Shown: positions 37,202 through 46,386 of the stretch, piece after piece | Numbering within the stretch: position 1 is the first letter of the stretch | Layout: each line of letters begins with the position of its first letter | Source of the DNA: Ruegeria haliotis | GTDB taxonomy: Bacteria > Pseudomonadota > Alphaproteobacteria > Rhodobacterales > Rhodobacteraceae | NCBI RefSeq assembly: GCF_013377785.1 | Contig: NZ_JABXWT010000002.1 | Coordinates: 583,143 to 647,142 of the forward strand | DNA: 64,000 bases | Direction of reading: 5' to 3' | The notes under the pieces: model-generated | Told to the model about the DNA's origin: nothing | Databases searched by the model: none | The model's input: only the letters and a program-made list of their open reading frames with translations | Translations under genes and position numbers: made by a program

Positions 37202-39160
37202 ATGCCCGACGATCTGTTGACGCCCAGCGCAACCGCCACCTATGACGCCTCCTCGATTGAGGTGCTTGAAGGGCTGGAACCGGTGCGCAAACGCCCCGGC
37301 ATGTATATCGGCGGCACGGATGAACGCGCACTGCACCATATGGTGGCAGAAATCCTCGACAACTCGATGGATGAGGCCGTCGCGGGCCACGCCAACCGGA
37401 TCGAGGTCGAGCTGCACGAAGACTACGCCCTGACCGTGCGCGACAACGGGCGTGGTATCCCGGTCGATCCGCACCCCAAATTCCCCGACAAATCCGCGCT
37501 TGAGGTGATCTTGTGTACTCTGCACGCGGGTGGTAAATTCTCGGGCAAGGCCTATCAGACCTCGGGCGGTCTGCACGGCGTGGGGGCCTCGGTGGTCAAC
37601 GCCCTGTCCGATTCCATGGTTGTTCAGGTGGCAAGGGACAAACAACTTTATGAACAACGCTTCTCGCGTGGTGTTCCGCAGGGTCCGGTCGAAAAAGTGG
37701 GCGCAGCGCCGAACCGGCGTGGCACTACCGTCACCTTCCACGCCGACCCTGACATCTTTGGCCATCACAAGTTCAAACCCGCGCGCCTGTTCAAATCCAT
37801 CCGGTCAAAGGCCTACCTGTTCTCGGGTGTGGAAATCCGCTGGAAATCCCATATCGACGACGGCGAAACCCCGACCGAGGCAACGTTTCATTTCCCCGGC
37901 GGCCTGTCCGATTACCTCAAGGAGACGATGAACGGATCGTCCACCTATGCCGATCAGCCCTTTGCCGGCACCGTGGATTTTCAAGAAAAATTCAACACCC
38001 CCGGCAAGGTCGAATGGGCGATCAACTGGACACCGTCGCGCGACGGGTTCATCCAGTCCTACTGTAACACCGTCCCCACGCCCGAGGGCGGCACCCATGT
38101 GGCGGGCTTCTGGGCGGCGATCCTCAAGGGCATCAAAGCCTATGGCGAGTTGATCAACAACAAGAAGGCCACCCAGATCAACCGTGACGACCTGATCACA
38201 GGCGGTTGCGCCCTTGTGTCGTGCTTTATCAGCGAGCCGGAATTCGTGGGCCAGACCAAAGACCGTCTGGCCACGGTCGATGCGCAGCGACTGGTGGAAA
38301 ATGCGGTCCGCGACCACTTTGACAACTGGCTAGCCGCGGACACGAAATCCGCCGGCGCTATCTTGGACTTCCTGATCCTGAGATCAGAGGAACGTCTGCG
38401 CCGACGGGCCGAGAAAGAAACACAACGCAAATCCGCCACTAAAAAACTTCGTCTTCCCGGCAAGCTGGTGGACTGCTCTAGTTCAACACGGGACGGTACG
38501 GAATTATTCATCGTCGAAGGCGATTCTGCGGGCGGATCGGCAAAAATGGGTCGAAACCGCAAAACACAGGCGCTGCTGCCCCTGCGCGGCAAGATCCTGA
38601 ACGTGCTGGGCGCGGCCAGTTCCAAACTGGGCACCAACGCCGAGATCAGCGATCTGACGCAGGCCCTGGGGGTTGGGCTCGGCACCCGCTTCAACGTCGA
38701 TGACCTGCGCTATGACAAGATCATCATCATGACCGACGCGGATGTGGACGGCGCGCATATCGCGGCGCTGCTGATGACGTTCTTCTTCACCCAGATGCGC
38801 CCGATGATTGACGCGGGCCACCTGTACCTCGCCTGCCCGCCTTTGTATCGCCTGACCCAAGGCGCGAAACGCGTCTATTGTCTGGACGAGGCCGAGCGCG
38901 ACGAATGGTTGGAGAAAGGTCTGGGCGGCAAGGGTAAGATCGACGTGTCCCGCTTCAAGGGGCTGGGTGAGATGGACGCCAAGGATCTGAAAGAGACCAC
39001 GATGGACCCGGCGTCCCGGAAACTGATCCGGGTCACCATCGACGAGGACGAACCCGGCGAGACCGGCGATCTGGTCGAGCGTTTGATGGGCAAAAAGCCC
39101 GAACTGCGGTTCCAGTACATTCAGGAGAACGCGCGGTTTGTGGAGGAGTTGGATGTTTGA
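37202..39160 (+). CDS. parE: DNA topoisomerase IV subunit B
   Basis: A 652-residue GHKL ATPase and TOPRIM subunit that partners ParC in decatenating chromosomes. The ATPase motifs are EILDNSMDEAVAGHA, VRDNGRGIPVD and TSGGLHGVGASVVNALS. The TOPRIM part has LFIVEGDSAGGSAKMGRNRKTQALLPLRGK and MTDADVDGAHIAALL. The C-terminal FKGLGEMDAKDLKETTMDP distinguishes ParE/GyrB; the length without the GyrB insert supports ParE. The start at 37202 is chosen by homology to the family N-terminus. Confidence 0.95.
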   Translation: MPDDLLTPSATATYDASSIEVLEGLEPVRKRPGMYIGGTDERALHHMVAEILDNSMDEAVAGHANRIEVELHEDYALTVRDNGRGIPVDPHPKFPDKSALEVILCTLHAGGKFSGKAYQTSGGLHGVGASVVNALSDSMVVQVARDKQLYEQRFSRGVPQGPVEKVGAAPNRRGTTVTFHADPDIFGHHKFKPARLFKSIRSKAYLFSGVEIRWKSHIDDGETPTEATFHFPGGLSDYLKETMNGSSTYADQPFAGTVDFQEKFNTPGKVEWAINWTPSRDGFIQSYCNTVPTPEGGTHVAGFWAAILKGIKAYGELINNKKATQINRDDLITGGCALVSCFISEPEFVGQTKDRLATVDAQRLVENAVRDHFDNWLAADTKSAGAILDFLILRSEERLRRRAEKETQRKSATKKLRLPGKLVDCSSSTRDGTELFIVEGDSAGGSAKMGRNRKTQALLPLRGKILNVLGAASSKLGTNAEISDLTQALGVGLGTRFNVDDLRYDKIIIMTDADVDGAHIAALLMTFFFTQMRPMIDAGHLYLACPPLYRLTQGAKRVYCLDEAERDEWLEKGLGGKGKIDVSRFKGLGEMDAKDLKETTMDPASRKLIRVTIDEDEPGETGDLVERLMGKKPELRFQYIQENARFVEELDV

Positions 39161-39927
39161 GCTCCCTAAAAACGATCCTTGGATCGAGGATCGCAACCAG
39201 TGCTGACATCAACGGTCTCTTTGTTCCAGCAAACAGCCTGAGCGAACACCTGAAATCGTACTCAGAACCGGCTGTATTTGCGGCGGACGACTGCGGCCGC
39301 TACAATATGGGCCTCGGTGGAAGCACAGCTAAAGTCAAGATTGGTGAGAGATACTTCGCCCTACTCTCTATGCACCAAATCAAGAAAGGCCTTTTTGACT
39401 TTGAGCAAATAAGTCTCTTCAACTACGAGACTAATAAAATGGCGACGGCGCAAAAAGCCATTTTTCCAATCCAATCGAATGAAATCGCAGACAGTATTGA
39501 CTGTGTGCTTTGCGAGTTCACTGAGCCGGTATTGAGCGGGAACCTCTCCCGCAACGGCTGGTATGATGTGGAAACCGATCTGACGTTTGACGCAACTAGA
39601 TCGGCGATTTTGGTATTCGCAATAGGCTATCCTAGTAATCGCAACGAGATTGATTACTATAGTTTCCAGTTTTCGATCAGCCCAAATGCGGTCATTGGCA
39701 CCGAAACGGTACCATGTGTCAGTGATAGGCTAAGCTTCAAGCCCATAAATTCACTAGAGTATGATCCGAAGGGAATGAGTGGGAGTCCAGTCTTTGGGGT
39801 GCATTTGTCTGACGCATATCTAAAGGTATTCATGGCAGGCATCGTTACTGAGGCGTCAAAGGATCAGTTTCACTTTCTGCCCTTGGTCCGCTTGCGTCGT
39901 TTTTTTAATCACGCTCTAAAAGAATAA
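39157..39927 (+). CDS. Trypsin-like serine protease-fold protein, probably horizontally acquired
   Basis: A 256-residue ORF overlapping the parE stop with a TTG start; a later start is possible. A complete S1-like triad can be proposed: His73 (ALLSMHQI), Asp115 (DSIDCVLCEF) and Ser208 in the exact G-x-S-G-x-P signature (KGMSGSPVFG). There is no signal peptide. Base composition and codon use are clearly more AT-rich than parE, suggesting transfer. Such lone cytoplasmic trypsin-like proteins appear in accessory or defence genes, but no partner gene is adjacent. Functional assignment rests only on these motifs. Confidence 0.6.
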   Translation: MSSLKTILGSRIATSADINGLFVPANSLSEHLKSYSEPAVFAADDCGRYNMGLGGSTAKVKIGERYFALLSMHQIKKGLFDFEQISLFNYETNKMATAQKAIFPIQSNEIADSIDCVLCEFTEPVLSGNLSRNGWYDVETDLTFDATRSAILVFAIGYPSNRNEIDYYSFQFSISPNAVIGTETVPCVSDRLSFKPINSLEYDPKGMSGSPVFGVHLSDAYLKVFMAGIVTEASKDQFHFLPLVRLRRFFNHALKE

Positions 39928-40264
39928 AACTCTCGCTCTCCTCGCCTTCTCTGTGACGCCTCAAAAAAAGCAAACGTAGGATTGGTGATTGCACCCATCT
40001 CACATCCCCAACAAGCCCACGCGCCGTGAAGGGTGGATCCCGCGCGCGCATGATGGATGGCATCATGCGCTGAAGGGTACCGTACGGAGCAGTCCGTATC
40101 CCGCGCCAACACCCCTGCCTCCTAACTCTGAAATATCCTCTGGCGTGATCGTGAAAGCGGCAACATCAGGTCAGCCTTGAAATCGGCATTTCTGCGGCCT
40201 AACAGCAGGCACAGATATCCGGCAGGCATTGTTGCCGGATCAACGGCTTACAAGGACTGTAAAT
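39928..40264. other. Gene-free stretch with three inverted repeats
   Basis: No convincing gene lies in these 337 nt. They contain GCGCATGATG-N5-CATCATGCGC (40046-40070, perfect 10-bp arms), TACGGA-GCAG-TCCGTA (perfect 6-bp arms, near 40083-40098) and ATCCGGCA-N8-TGCCGGAT (40217-40240, perfect 8-bp arms). None has a U-run. The last lies 24 nt before the lipoprotein start codon and is probably in its leader. Confidence 0.6.
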
Positions 40265-40597
40265 ATGAGTTTCAAATTTACCCGCAAACCTCTGATCGTG
40301 GCTGCTTTGGCCCTGACGACCGCGCTGGCCGCCTGTGCTGCGCCGCACCCGGCGTATGAGGACGCGGGCTATCTCAACGTTCTGGATCAGGGCAACCGAG
40401 AGATCGCGGCAAACCCGAACTATGTGCGGTTGCCGATTGATACCGACGCCCAGACCGACCAGTTCATCGACCTGAGCTATAGCTTGTACAACGGCGAGAT
40501 CACCAAACAGCAGTTTACCTCTCAGTTGCAGGCCGCGTATCCGGATCCCAAATACAAAGGCAGCATTCGCTGGAACGCGGATAATTTCGCCCAGTAA
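40265..40597 (+). CDS. Small predicted lipoprotein
   Basis: A 110-residue protein with a lipoprotein signal peptide: KFTRKPLIVAALALTTALAAC, with lipobox L-A-A-C (Cys24). The mature part (YEDAGYLNVLDQGNREIAAN...) is hydrophilic and unrecognised. It should be anchored in the inner or outer membrane facing the periplasm. It is a single gene between hairpin-rich gaps. Confidence 0.75.
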   Translation: MSFKFTRKPLIVAALALTTALAACAAPHPAYEDAGYLNVLDQGNREIAANPNYVRLPIDTDAQTDQFIDLSYSLYNGEITKQQFTSQLQAAYPDPKYKGSIRWNADNFAQ

Positions 40598-40631
40598 ATA
40601 TCGGGCGGGTGTCCATACCCATCCAGCAAAA

Positions 40632-40653
40632 AGGGGCACATTCCCATGTGCCC
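40632..40653. terminator. Terminator-like hairpin between two small exported-protein genes
   Basis: GGGCACAT-TCCC-ATGTGCCC (40634-40653) is a perfect 8-bp stem 36 nt after the lipoprotein stop codon. The plus strand has no U-run after it; the A-run before it would serve the minus strand, where there is no gene to end. Its role is unclear. Confidence 0.4.
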
Positions 40654-40811
40654 AAAGCTGCGCCTTTGCCCGTCTTTCACAACATCCCCATTGCTTAACC
40701 CGCTGATCTCCATCACACTTACCCTATTCGTCAACCAAGAACGACATTTGAGGCCCTGAGCGTCCAAGACCCAATTTGAACGACAACAGATATTTCGAAC
40801 GGGAGGACGAC

Positions 40812-41093
40812 ATGAAAACACTAACCCTCGGGCTGGCCTTTGCCCTGCTGGCCTCACAAGGCGCGGCGCAGCAGACGCTCAGCCTTGCATCCCCGATCCC
40901 AGACGGCGCCGAGATGCGGCTTTGTTATTACCAAGGCATGGCCTATTCCATGGATTCCTTCATCGTGGTGACCGGGGACAACACCGTGACACCGACGATC
41001 AGCACGCGTGAGGAACGGCTGATGCGCTGCGTCCAAAGCGAAGCTGGCCCCATGCACTGGAAGCCTCAAAGCACGTTTCAGGTCAGCAAATAG
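40812..41093 (+). CDS. Small exported protein, function unknown
   Basis: A 93-residue protein with a Sec signal peptide (MKTLTLGLAFALLASQGAAQ) and two cysteines in the mature part (RLCYYQG, LMRCVQS) that could form a disulfide. GGGAGGAC precedes the ATG at 40812. I recognise no domain. It ends close to the convergent EamA transporter gene. Confidence 0.75.
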   Translation: MKTLTLGLAFALLASQGAAQQTLSLASPIPDGAEMRLCYYQGMAYSMDSFIVVTGDNTVTPTISTREERLMRCVQSEAGPMHWKPQSTFQVSK

Positions 41094-41127
41094 GATGGGT
41101 TTCTAACCCATCCCCCCCTGCCCGACG

Positions 41128-41967
41128 TCACACGGCCATCCCGATCAGCGCAACGCCAACCGCCATCAAAGCCGCCGCGCCTAGGCGTCGAATCCAGTTG
41201 CCCTCGTGCAGGAATATGAAGCCGATCAGCGCCGCAAAGATAACGGAGGTTTCCCGCAGCGCCGAAACCGCCCCGAGCGGTGCGAAGTTCTTGGCATAGA
41301 GCACCAGTCCATAGGCCGTCATCGACACCAGCCCTCCCAAAATGCCGATCATCCACACTTTGGCGGGCAACTCGGTCAGAACGGCGCGCTTACGAATGCC
41401 AATGAAACCGGCGATGAACAGGTGCAAAAACGCCCCCCACGCCCAGTAGCTGAGCGTATTGCCCGACAGCCGCACACCGATCCCGTCCACCACCGAGTAA
41501 ATCGATATGCAGAACCCGGTGCCCAGAGCGAACCCCAACGCACTGCGCCCGACGCCGGAGCGAAGCGCTCTCCAACTGCTAAGCTGAATGCCCAGCGCGA
41601 TCAGTGCGATCCCGCCCCAAGCCTGCCACGGCAGAACTTCACCCACCAGCAGCATCGCCCAGAGCGACACCAAGGCAGGAACAATGCCGCGAGCGATAGG
41701 GTAAACCACGCTCAGGTCGCCGTGCTGATACGCCTTGCCCAGCATGAAATAATAGCCGAAATGCACGACGGTCGAGAGCAGAATGTATTGAAAGCTTTCA
41801 GCGGTGGGCAGTGGCAGCAGCAGCACCATGACCGACGCAGGAATGACGTGGCCCAGCGCCACCAAGCCCAGCATGGTTGTCCGATCCGCCGCCGTTTTGA
41901 CAATTGCGTTCCACACTGCATGCAACAGCGCTGCCGTCAGAATAATGCCGATGACAAATAGGGTCAC
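41128..41967 (-). CDS. EamA/DMT superfamily transporter
   Basis: A ten-helix drug/metabolite transporter of 279 residues with two EamA repeats. AVWNAIVKTAADRTTMLGLVALGH opens repeat 1. Repeat 2 ends with PLGAVSALRETSVIFAALIGFIFLHEG, the DMT core. I chose the GTG at 41967, which has AAAGG before it; the frame stays open upstream to an ATG at 42018, which would give a hydrophilic extension. The substrate is unknown. Confidence 0.88.
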   Translation of the reverse strand: MTLFVIGIILTAALLHAVWNAIVKTAADRTTMLGLVALGHVIPASVMVLLLPLPTAESFQYILLSTVVHFGYYFMLGKAYQHGDLSVVYPIARGIVPALVSLWAMLLVGEVLPWQAWGGIALIALGIQLSSWRALRSGVGRSALGFALGTGFCISIYSVVDGIGVRLSGNTLSYWAWGAFLHLFIAGFIGIRKRAVLTELPAKVWMIGILGGLVSMTAYGLVLYAKNFAPLGAVSALRETSVIFAALIGFIFLHEGNWIRRLGAAALMAVGVALIGMAV

Positions 41968-42230
41968 GCTTGAACCTTTCGCGCAAAAAACAGGCCCGAG
42001 AAGGGCCGAGTGCTCCATTTACATACTGTGAGGGTGATCACAACGCGGATTCTGCACCCATAATCAAACTGATGCCTGCAACACGGCCTGGCAAAGGCCC
42101 CGTGAGCCCCAACAATTGCCCTGATCATCAATGCCCCCGCCCGCGCAACCCAAATGTGGCATCCTGAAAGACGGTACAACTGCGCGTGATCGCTGTTGCG
42201 TGGCGGATCGGACATCTTAAACTCAGGCTC

Positions 42231-43118
42231 ATGAGCTTTGTGACTGAAAACCAACTGCCTTTGCTGATCCTGTTCTTTGTGATCGGCGCTATCGGTACAG
42301 GTTTCCTGTTCCGCAAACCGGCCGGGCACCGGGCGTGGAAACTGGCCGATCTGGTCTGGGTCGTCCTAGGTGGCATCGGTGCCTTGGTGGCGGTGCTGGC
42401 AGGGCTTTACACCTCTGACAGTTCGCGGTTGGACCGGCAGATCGACGTGGCCTATGCGGCGACATTGGCCTTTGACCGGGACGCCGCGCGGTTCCGGCTG
42501 CGATTCTGCGATCCGGCGTATGACCCGGACACAGCCGTTCTGTGCGACAAAGTCGAGTTCCTGTCAGCCTCAACCGCCAGCAACGCCGATCTGCCTTTGT
42601 TCATTGCGGTCACGAATGAGGTGGCTCCGTTGCAGGGGCTGCATTTCCTGTTCGGGCGACAAGACAAGGATAACATGGATGAGATGCGGGGCATGGCAGC
42701 CAAAGCCGATGCCTTCAATATCGATCAGTTTCTGGTCTTTACTTCATTGGATGAGGCGACGCAGGTCGCTATCGACAACATGCGCCGCAAGGTTCCCGCA
42801 ATTGCCGGGGATTACCTGATCCTGGCCCAGAGTTACGATGATCTGATCGACCAGGTCTCCAAGCTGAAGGACGAGTGGGAATACCTGCAGGACAACTCTC
42901 ACATTCTGGTACTGCAGATCGTTGCCCTGTGTCTGGTGAGTTTTGCTGCGCCCTTCCGGCTCGGGAAGTCCATCGTCGAGCTGCGCTATAGCCTTATCGC
43001 CGGTAAACCTGTGCCAGCTTCGCAGGATCTGCCCCAAGAAAATACCGAAGCAGAGTCCACAGGTTCCGCCCACCCCGCCGAATCCACCCCGACCGTTCAT
43101 AGCGTTCCGCACTCGTGA
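42231..43118 (+). CDS. Membrane protein of unknown function
   Basis: A 295-residue protein with two N-terminal transmembrane helices (about residues 9-27 and 40-60), a large soluble middle, and a third helix near residue 222 (ILVLQIVALCLVSFAAPF). The last 40 or so residues are low-complexity (QENTEAESTGSAHPAES) and lie antisense to the end of the convergent glycosyltransferase gene. I chose the ATG at 42231. No named family recognised. Confidence 0.7.
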   Translation: MSFVTENQLPLLILFFVIGAIGTGFLFRKPAGHRAWKLADLVWVVLGGIGALVAVLAGLYTSDSSRLDRQIDVAYAATLAFDRDAARFRLRFCDPAYDPDTAVLCDKVEFLSASTASNADLPLFIAVTNEVAPLQGLHFLFGRQDKDNMDEMRGMAAKADAFNIDQFLVFTSLDEATQVAIDNMRRKVPAIAGDYLILAQSYDDLIDQVSKLKDEWEYLQDNSHILVLQIVALCLVSFAAPFRLGKSIVELRYSLIAGKPVPASQDLPQENTEAESTGSAHPAESTPTVHSVPHS

Positions 43119-43668
43119 ACGCGCGCACGTCCAGCAGCGTCACACGGGGAAGCACCCGCACCAGGGCGACGTCCTCCATCAGCGGTTGATCCTTGTATCC
43201 GCCGACAGTCGAATAGGTCTGACGCATAACCAGCAATCCCTGATCGCCGTAGGGCAGCCCAAACAACCGGCTGCGCAGATTGGCCCAGCCCGCAACCCAA
43301 CGTGGCGCAAACCCCGTGGCACGAAACGCCAGACGAAACACGGCTGGCTTGCCGGTTCGAAGATGGTCAGCCACGGTTTCACTCCACCCCGGGTCGAGCA
43401 CAGTGTCGGCGTGCAACACCAAAAGCCAATCTCCATTGGCCTGTGCGCACCCCCGACGCAATTGTCCCCCACGAGAGGGGATGCCCTGAACCACCTCAGC
43501 CCCAGCTTCCTCGGCAATCTCAAGCGTCTTGTCGGTCGATCCGCCATCACTGATCACCAGTTCACGGATCAGCCCGGCGTGTACCCCCTCCATCAGCGCT
43601 TGCAGACACGCAGGCAGAGATTCTGCCGCGTTCAGAGTCGGTATCACGATGCTGATGGGCGCGGGCAC
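42994..43668 (-). CDS. Family 2 glycosyltransferase (TIGR04283, arsenosugar-type)
   Basis: A 224-residue GT-A enzyme. ISIVIPTLNAAESLPACLQAL opens the fold, VISDGGSTDKTLEIA binds the nucleotide, and VLHADTVLDPGW is the D-x-D-like metal site. GIPSRGGQLRRGCAQANGDWLL is typical of the TIGR04283 group, often placed with arsenosugar synthesis genes; none are seen here. Its 3' end overlaps the preceding membrane protein gene by 125 nt on the opposite strand. Confidence 0.88.
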   Translation of the reverse strand: MPAPISIVIPTLNAAESLPACLQALMEGVHAGLIRELVISDGGSTDKTLEIAEEAGAEVVQGIPSRGGQLRRGCAQANGDWLLVLHADTVLDPGWSETVADHLRTGKPAVFRLAFRATGFAPRWVAGWANLRSRLFGLPYGDQGLLVMRQTYSTVGGYKDQPLMEDVALVRVLPRVTLLDVRAFTSAERYERSGWIRRGGRNLWTLLRYFLGADPAKLAQVYRR

Positions 43669-43741
43669 GTCTGATAACCTCTGGTGTTGGATGCGAGAGT
43701 TCCTATATCACGGAGCCCAAGGAAATGACGAGGACCAAGCC

Positions 43742-44479
43742 ATGCCCACCCGCCGCATTCTGCGCCTGACCGGCTCGGACACCGATAGTTTCTTGCAGGA
43801 TCTGATCACCAACGACATTCGCGGGTTAGATGACGGGTTGGTTTATGCTGCGCTGTTGACGCCGCAAGGTAAGTATCTGGCGGATTTCTTTCTGAAACGA
43901 GAGGCGGGCGCGGTGTTGCTGGATGTCGCTGAAGATCTGTCAGAGGGGCTGATCAAACGGCTGAACATGTACAAGCTGCGCGCGGATGTTGGGATCGAAA
44001 TCGCCGATCTTAACCTGCAGCGCGGCACGGGGGCAGCCCCAGAGGGCGCCCTGCCCGACCCACGCCATCCTGATATGGGTTGGCGCCACTACACTCTGGC
44101 GCCCGAAAGTGATGACGGTTCGGATTGGGATGCGATCCGGGTGCGCCATTGCATTCCCGAGACCGGCATCGAACTGACTCCGGACAGTTATATTCTGGAA
44201 TCCGGGTTCGAAATCCTGAACGGCGTGGATTTCAAAAAGGGCTGCTATGTCGGACAGGAAGTAACAGCCCGCATGAAGCACAAAACGGACTTGCGCAAAG
44301 GCCTGCGGCGGGTTCTGATTGATGGCAGTGCGCCCGTGGGTACAACGGTCTTATCCAATGGCAAACCTGCCGGGACGCTGTTCACGCAATCGGGCGGTCA
44401 AGCAATTGCATATCTGCGATTTGATCGCGCCGGGGGCGAAATGCAGGCTGAAGATGCCAAGGTCCGTTTGGCCGACTAG
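43742..44479 (+). CDS. ygfZ: YgfZ/IBA57-type folate-binding iron-sulfur assembly protein
   Basis: A 245-residue protein of the GcvT-like fold that helps mature certain [4Fe-4S] enzymes. The signature K-G-C-x-x-G-Q-E is exact (FKKGCYVGQEVTARMKH). The N-terminus ILRLTGSDTDSFLQDLITNDI is also typical. The ATG at 43742 is chosen; upstream codons are antisense to the glycosyltransferase gene. Confidence 0.92.
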   Translation: MPTRRILRLTGSDTDSFLQDLITNDIRGLDDGLVYAALLTPQGKYLADFFLKREAGAVLLDVAEDLSEGLIKRLNMYKLRADVGIEIADLNLQRGTGAAPEGALPDPRHPDMGWRHYTLAPESDDGSDWDAIRVRHCIPETGIELTPDSYILESGFEILNGVDFKKGCYVGQEVTARMKHKTDLRKGLRRVLIDGSAPVGTTVLSNGKPAGTLFTQSGGQAIAYLRFDRAGGEMQAEDAKVRLAD

Positions 44480-44591
44480 ACCGCTCCTGTTGCCAATCAG
44501 GCACGGGTAATCCATCGGCTGGTATCCGAAAGTTTGAACCTGACCACCACCGCTGTCACACTGCGGGTGGTGAAATCACCCGGATACCTGC

Positions 44592-45533
44592 ATGTTACGA
44601 CTATATTCCGCTATCTGGCGCGCCAGTGCCGGGCGACAAATCATTCTCATACTGTTTTCGCTTGCGGTCGCAGGACTTGCCGCCGTCCCGCTTGAGTTTC
44701 AGCGTGACATCATCAATCATCTGACCTCGGATGATGTCGGAACGGAACGTCTGATCTTGCTGGGCGCCGGCATGTTGGCGGTGATCCTTCTGAGTTTGGC
44801 GCTGAAATGGGTTCTGGGATATCGCTCGGGAACATTGGGCGAAGATATGATCCGGCTGATCCGCCAGCGATTGCTGTTGCGGTCCGCCGACATCAAAGAG
44901 ACCGGAGAGGTCATCCGCAAAGGCACCATGACAACCGCCATTTCCGCCGAGGCGGAAGAGCTGGGTAAATTCGCGGGTGGCGCTTTTTCCGACCCGGTGG
45001 TGCAGATCGGTACTCTGATCAGCGTGATCGGTTATATCTCGACCACGCAACCGGGGCTTGGGCTGATCGCATTTTCAATGATCGTGCCTCAGATCGTCAT
45101 TGTTCTGGTTTCGCAACGCAAAGTGAACGTTTTTGTCGCCGAACGTGTTCGCATTCTGCGCAGCGCCACCGATGGCCTGACCATTGAAGACATCGAAGCT
45201 GCCACACGAGATATCGAAGCGCAGTTCGATGAGATCTACGAGACCCGACGCCGGATGTTCATCTGGAAACTCTCTGCCAAGTTTTTGCTGAGCGTTATCA
45301 ACGGCGCAGGAACAGTGGGCATCCTGATGCTGGGCGGCTGGTTGGTACTGAATGGCAAGACCGATGTGGGTACAGTCGTTGCCGCCACAAGCGGGCTGGC
45401 CCGGATTCAAGGGCCCACGGCGTTCCTGATTGCCTTTTACCGTCAGGTCAGCGCCAACCGGATCAAATTTGAACTGATGTTAGAGCTGTTTGGCCCAGAC
45501 CCGTCCCGCTATCGCCGCACCTCCCGCAGATAA
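44592..45533 (+). CDS. ABC transporter transmembrane domain without an ATPase domain
   Basis: A 313-residue protein with the ABC exporter membrane fold. Helices start near residues 17, 54, 134, 158, 235 and 262, and the coupling-helix type sequence is MIRLIRQRLLLRSADIKETGEVIRKG. It stops soon after the sixth helix (ELMLELFGPDPSRYRRTSRR), where a nucleotide-binding domain would normally follow. The next gene is efp on the other strand, and no ATPase remnant is visible. It is either a half-transporter with a partner elsewhere or a family that has lost transport. Confidence 0.78.
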   Translation: MLRLYSAIWRASAGRQIILILFSLAVAGLAAVPLEFQRDIINHLTSDDVGTERLILLGAGMLAVILLSLALKWVLGYRSGTLGEDMIRLIRQRLLLRSADIKETGEVIRKGTMTTAISAEAEELGKFAGGAFSDPVVQIGTLISVIGYISTTQPGLGLIAFSMIVPQIVIVLVSQRKVNVFVAERVRILRSATDGLTIEDIEAATRDIEAQFDEIYETRRRMFIWKLSAKFLLSVINGAGTVGILMLGGWLVLNGKTDVGTVVAATSGLARIQGPTAFLIAFYRQVSANRIKFELMLELFGPDPSRYRRTSRR

Positions 45534-45534
45534 C

Positions 45535-45567
45535 GAAAAAGACCGCGCAGCACGGGCTGTCACGGTC
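45535..45567 (-). terminator. Rho-independent terminator of efp
   Basis: On the minus strand, GACCGTG-N13-CGCGGTC forms a 7-bp stem followed by TTTTT (45536-45540 on the plus strand are A). It lies 36 nt after the efp stop codon and touches the end of the convergent ABC membrane gene. Confidence 0.75.
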
Positions 45568-45603
45568 CAATTCCAGTACGCCGTTCGCACAGTGACGGAG
45601 GTG

Positions 45604-46167
45604 TCACGCGCGCTCGGAGTAATCCATGGTCTCAGTGTTCACGATGATCATCTCATCCTGCCCAACGAACGGCGGCACCATAACCTTGATGCCGTTGTCC
45701 AGAACGGCTGGCTTGAACGAGTTGGCCGCAGTCTGACCTTTGACCACCGGCTCGGTTTCGACGATCTTGCAGGTCACTTTCTGCGGCAGCGATGCGTTTA
45801 GCGCCTCGCTCTCATGGAATTCGACAACAATGGTCATACCATCCTGCAGGAACGGACGCCGTTCGCCCAGCAACTCCGCAGGCAGTTCAATCTGCTCATA
45901 GGTCTCGGTGTCCATGAACACCAACATTCCATCAGATTCGTACAGAAACTGTTGGTCTTTCTGCTCCAGTCGTACACGCTCGACCTTGTCGGCAGACCGG
46001 AAACGCTCATTCAGTTTTGAGCCGTTGCGCAGGTTGCGCAGCTCGACCTGGGCAAAGGCCCCGCCCTTGCCTGGCTTCACATGATCAATTTTGACCGCCG
46101 CCCACAGCCCGCCGTTATGCTCAAGCACATTGCCGGGGCGAATTTCGTTCCCATTTATCTTGGGCAT
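45604..46167 (-). CDS. efp: Translation elongation factor P
   Basis: A 187-residue, three-domain tRNA-mimic factor that rescues ribosomes stalled on polyproline. The modification loop KPGKGGAF has lysine 34 at the tip, as in EF-P types modified with beta-lysine by EpmA; the modifying enzyme is not in the window. The later [18 protein letters not shown] is the family signature. Length is standard. Confidence 0.96.
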   Translation of the reverse strand: MPKINGNEIRPGNVLEHNGGLWAAVKIDHVKPGKGGAFAQVELRNLRNGSKLNERFRSADKVERVRLEQKDQQFLYESDGMLVFMDTETYEQIELPAELLGERRPFLQDGMTIVVEFHESEALNASLPQKVTCKIVETEPVVKGQTAANSFKPAVLDNGIKVMVPPFVGQDEMIIVNTETMDYSERA

Positions 46168-46386
46168 GACTTAAATCCTTCACAAACGGTTGATGCGTCA
46201 GTTGCGGCCCCTATATCTGGCGGGAGCAATCCTGGCAAGACAACGACACCTTGTGCTGCAGCTGCAGCAAGCCATGCACATGACGCAACGCAACTATGCA
46301 TATTAGGTGTATCCGAATCGCACTTAATCGGTCATAAGGACCGTCACGCCGAAAATTGCAAGAGCAAGAAAAACAAGGAAGACGAG

